Origin: Sulfuritalea sp. | GTDB taxonomy: Bacteria; Pseudomonadota; Gammaproteobacteria; Burkholderiales; Rhodocyclaceae | Direction of reading: 5' to 3' | DNA: 53,018 nt | Assembly (NCBI GenBank): GCA_030696505.1 | Contig: JAUYSD010000164.1 | Coordinates: 1 to 53,018 of the forward strand | Part shown: piece after piece, positions 50,152-53,018 of the stretch | Position numbering within the stretch: position 1 is the stretch's first letter | How the letters are laid out: each line of letters opens with the position of its first letter | The notes under the pieces: generated by a model | What the model was told of the DNA's origin: nothing | Database searches by the model: none | What the model saw: only the letters and a program-made list of their open reading frames with translations | Position numbers and translations under genes: made by a program

Positions 50152-53018
50152 ATGCCCATCACGCTGATCAAGAAAATCTTCTCCTCCACGCTGCTTGAGT
50201 CCGGCAGCGCCGGCGTCGATGCAAAGTCGGTCAAGTACCCCGGCTTGCGCGACGCGGTGGACGGCAATACCGCCGTGATCCATGTCGAGCGCGAGGCGTC
50301 CGACGCGGCCGGCGCCTACCCGATCACGCCTTCGACCCAGATGGGCGAGTACTGGGCCGAGGAGGTCGCCGCCGGGCACCTGAACATTTCCGACCGGCCG
50401 CTGATTTTCATCGAGCCCGAATCCGAGCACGCCGCTGCCGGCGTCACCGCCGGCATGGCCATGACCGGCCTGCGCGCGGTCAATTTCTCCTCGGGGCAGG
50501 GCGTTGCCTTCATGCACGAGTCGCTTTACGCCGCGGTCGGCAAGCGCCTGCCCTACGTGCTCAACATGGGTTGCCGCGCCATCACCAAGGTCTCGCTCAA
50601 CGTCCATGCCGGCCACGACGACTATCATTGCATCGACGACACCGGCTTCATCCAGGTCATGGCCAAGAATGCCACCGAGGCGGCAGACCTGAACCTGATC
50701 GCGCGCAAGATCGCCGAACTCTCGCTGACGCCCGCGATCGTCGGCCAGGACGGTTTCCTTACCACCCACCTGATCGAATCGGCGCTGCTGCCGGAGCGCG
50801 AACTGGTGGCCGAGTATCTGGGCAAGCCCGACGACCTGATCGACACGCCGACGCCGGCGCAGCAGATGCTGTTCGGGCCGAAGCGGCGCCGCGTGCCGGC
50901 GATCTGGGACGTCGATAGCCCGGTGGTATCGGGCACGGTACAGAACCAGGATGCCTACATGCAGGCCACCGCCGGTCAGCGCCCGTATTTCTTCGATCAC
51001 ATCGAAGCCCTTGCCGATGCCTGCATGGAAGAGTACGCCGGGCTGACCGGGCGCCGCTACCAGCGCGTCGCCGCGTTCAAGGCCGAGGATGCCGATTACA
51101 TCATCCTCGGCATGGGCAGCATGATCGTGCAGGCCGAAGCGGTCGCCGACTATCTGCGCGAGACGCGCAAGCTCAAGGTCGGCGTGGTCAACCTGACCAT
51201 GTTCCGCCCCTTCCCCGGCGACCTGCTGGGCAATGTGCTGCGCGGCAAGAAGGGCGTGGTGGTGCTGGAGCGCACCGACCAGCCGCTGGCCGAAGACCTG
51301 CCGTTGATCCGCGAGCTGCGCGCGGTGCTGATGAAGTGCGTCGAGAACGGCATGGCCGCGGCGCAAGGCCAGGGCGGCGAACTGCCCTTCCCGGGTTATG
51401 CCAGCTACGGCGCGGGCGACCTGCCGCGCCTGTATTCGGGCTGCTATGGTCTCGGTTCGCGCGACCTGCAGCCCGAAGGCATGATCGGCGCGGTGGAGAA
51501 CATGCTGCCCGAGGCTGCCAGCACGGGGACGCAGCGCAAGTTCTTCTACCTCTCGGTGGATTTCGCGCGCGATCCGATCAATCCCAAGGACGAGGTGCAT
51601 CAGCAGGATCTCGCCGACAAATATCCGCGCGTCCGCGAACTGGGCGTGCGCGGTTCGGAAAACCCCAACCTGTTGCCCAAGGGCGCGATCACCGTGCGCA
51701 TGCACTCGGTCGGCGGCTGGGGCGCCATCACCACCGGCAAGAACCTGGCGATGACCCTGTTCGAACTGCTCGGCTGGGACATCAAGGCCAATCCCAAGTA
51801 CGGTTCGGAGAAGAAGGGCCAGCCGACCACCTACTACCTTTCCGCGGCGCCGGAACCGATCCGCATCAACTGCGAGTACACCTATGTCGATGTCGTGCTC
51901 TCGCCCGACCCGGCGGTGTTCGGCCACAGCAACCCGCTGTCCGGCCTGAAGCGGGGCGGCTTCTTCATCATCCAGTCCAATCTCGGCGCCGAGACCTGGG
52001 CCAGCTTCCCGCTCTGGGCGCAGAAGTTCATCGTCGACAACGAGATCCGCGTCTTCCATCTCGACGCCTTCCAGATCGCCCGCGACGAAGCCGGTGCGGC
52101 GGAACTGCAGTTGCGCATGCAGGGCATCGCCTTTCAGGGCGCCTTCTTCGCCGCCAGTCCGACCATGGCCAATGCCGGGCTGACCGAGGACGCGCTGTTC
52201 ACGGCGATCGAGGCCCAGTTGCAGTCCAAGTTCGGCGGCAAGGGCGCCCGCGTGGTGGCCGACAACCTGCGCGTGGTGCGCCGCGGCTACACCGAGCTGA
52301 CCGAGATCACCGAGAAGGAAGTCGGCGTTACGCGCAAGACCTTCGTCAAGAAGGATGCCGGCCTGCCGGTGATGCTGCAGCAGATGCCGGCCAGCGACGG
52401 CAGGATTGCCGACATCCACCGCTTCTGGGAACAGACCGGGAATTTCTACCTGACCGGCCGTGGCAACGACAACCTGGTCGACCCTTTCATCGGCATGTCG
52501 CTGATGCCGGCCGCCACCGGCGTCTATCGCGACATGACGGGCATCCGCTTCGAGCACCCGAAATGGATCGCGGAGAACTGCACGGCCTGCGGCAACTGCT
52601 ACACGGAATGCCCGGACTCGGCGATTCCGGGCCTGGTCAGCTCCGTCTCCGACGTGCTGGCGACGGCCTTGAACCGCATCGAAACTTCCGGCACGCCGAC
52701 GCGCTTCCTGCGTCGCGCCGTGCGCAGCGTCGAAAAGAAGCTGCGGGCGCTGGTCGACCATCACGGCGGCGCGGTGCGTCCGCTGTTCGATATCGCCATC
52801 GACGAGGTCATCGCCGAGGCGCCGGATGCGGATCGCGCCGGCCTTGCGGCCGAGTTCACCCAGTTGCAGATCCAGCTCGGCGGCTTCCAGTTCGGCACCA
52901 CCAAGCCCTACTGGGGCCAGATGGAGAAGAAGGCCAAGGGCAGCGGCGGGCTCTTCTCGATCACCGTCAACCCGTACACCTGCAAGGGCTGCGCGCTGTG
53001 CGTGACGGTCTGCGAGGA
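50152..53018 (+). CDS. Fused 2-oxoacid (pyruvate):ferredoxin oxidoreductase, N-terminal 955 residues (partial)
   Basis: An open frame of 955 codons runs off the right edge. In order: alpha-type domain (residues about 40-440) with AGAYPITPSTQMGEYW and FRPFPGDLL; gamma-type domain (about 500-690) with HSVGGWGAITTGKNLAM and VVLSPDPAVFGHSNP; then ferredoxin motifs CTACGNCYTECP (about 808-819) and, at the edge, CKGCALCVTVCE. The TPP-binding beta part should follow. Such enzymes oxidise pyruvate or another 2-oxoacid to the acyl-CoA and CO2, giving reduced ferredoxin. Thiamine enzyme and substrate cannot be fixed from this part. AGGAAG lies before the ATG. Confidence 0.88.
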   Translation, partial: MPITLIKKIFSSTLLESGSAGVDAKSVKYPGLRDAVDGNTAVIHVEREASDAAGAYPITPSTQMGEYWAEEVAAGHLNISDRPLIFIEPESEHAAAGVTAGMAMTGLRAVNFSSGQGVAFMHESLYAAVGKRLPYVLNMGCRAITKVSLNVHAGHDDYHCIDDTGFIQVMAKNATEAADLNLIARKIAELSLTPAIVGQDGFLTTHLIESALLPERELVAEYLGKPDDLIDTPTPAQQMLFGPKRRRVPAIWDVDSPVVSGTVQNQDAYMQATAGQRPYFFDHIEALADACMEEYAGLTGRRYQRVAAFKAEDADYIILGMGSMIVQAEAVADYLRETRKLKVGVVNLTMFRPFPGDLLGNVLRGKKGVVVLERTDQPLAEDLPLIRELRAVLMKCVENGMAAAQGQGGELPFPGYASYGAGDLPRLYSGCYGLGSRDLQPEGMIGAVENMLPEAASTGTQRKFFYLSVDFARDPINPKDEVHQQDLADKYPRVRELGVRGSENPNLLPKGAITVRMHSVGGWGAITTGKNLAMTLFELLGWDIKANPKYGSEKKGQPTTYYLSAAPEPIRINCEYTYVDVVLSPDPAVFGHSNPLSGLKRGGFFIIQSNLGAETWASFPLWAQKFIVDNEIRVFHLDAFQIARDEAGAAELQLRMQGIAFQGAFFAASPTMANAGLTEDALFTAIEAQLQSKFGGKGARVVADNLRVVRRGYTELTEITEKEVGVTRKTFVKKDAGLPVMLQQMPASDGRIADIHRFWEQTGNFYLTGRGNDNLVDPFIGMSLMPAATGVYRDMTGIRFEHPKWIAENCTACGNCYTECPDSAIPGLVSSVSDVLATALNRIETSGTPTRFLRRAVRSVEKKLRALVDHHGGAVRPLFDIAIDEVIAEAPDADRAGLAAEFTQLQIQLGGFQFGTTKPYWGQMEKKAKGSGGLFSITVNPYTCKGCALCVTVCE

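Noticed and set aside
50122-52764. 880-codon open frame opposite the 2-oxoacid oxidoreductase
   Set aside because: Antisense shadow; the plus strand encodes clear oxidoreductase and ferredoxin motifs.

Overview
The window looks like chromosomal DNA of a betaproteobacterium, most likely of the Rhodocyclales. It is GC-rich and tightly packed, and has the betaproteobacterial order tpiA - secG - tRNA-Leu - nuoABCDEFGHIJKLMN. The genus-level guess is inference; the rest rests on protein motifs and gene order. The organism appears to respire oxygen (complex I, glycerol-3-phosphate dehydrogenase). It also appears to have anaerobic metabolism (E. coli-type fumarate reductase under a strong FNR-like site, and an RnfB-like protein with a fused 2-oxoacid:ferredoxin oxidoreductase).

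Layout. 0.3-5.6 kb, minus strand: a compact six-gene membrane-lipid operon reading olsA (PlsC-type acyltransferase), olsB (ornithine acyltransferase), GT4 glycosyltransferase, dgkA, GT4 glycosyltransferase, PlcP-type phospholipase C. 5.7-9.5 kb, plus strand: pstSCAB phosphate transporter, divergent from the lipid operon, with candidate Pho boxes facing both ways between them. Together these read as one phosphate-starvation locus: import phosphate, strip it from phospholipids, and replace those lipids with glycolipids and ornithine lipids. 9.6-12.1 kb, minus: secreted di-haem peroxidase, YtkA/FixH-like protein and amidohydrolase. 12.2-17.0 kb, minus: frdABCD followed by a UbiE-like methyltransferase and a helical protein of unknown function. 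17.2-33.2 kb, plus: tpiA, secG, tRNA-Leu(GAG) and the 14-gene nuo operon. 33.3-38.0 kb: monooxygenase-like protein, NUDIX hydrolase, a NarX/NarL-like two-component pair, a DsbA-family oxidoreductase and a quinone oxidoreductase.

38.0-42.4 kb is the accessory part. It holds a zinc-ribbon membrane protein, a HEPN-like protein, two toxin-antitoxin modules, a dead group II intron reverse-transcriptase fragment and three miniature elements that seem to derive from a REP-associated transposase gene. 42.4-48.9 kb holds a hybrid-looking histidine kinase whose phospho-accepting His is replaced by Asn, then glpD, a GFA-family protein, a GNAT, an alpha/beta hydrolase and a DUF3014 protein. 48.9-53.0 kb holds a hairpin-rich leader, an rnfB-like gene and the start of a giant 2-oxoacid oxidoreductase gene that runs off the right edge.

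The least expected structure is repetitive. A 23-bp sequence occurs at eight places, both between and inside genes. A separate 35-nt hairpin element occurs three times with compensatory base changes, once in frame inside a glycosyltransferase gene.
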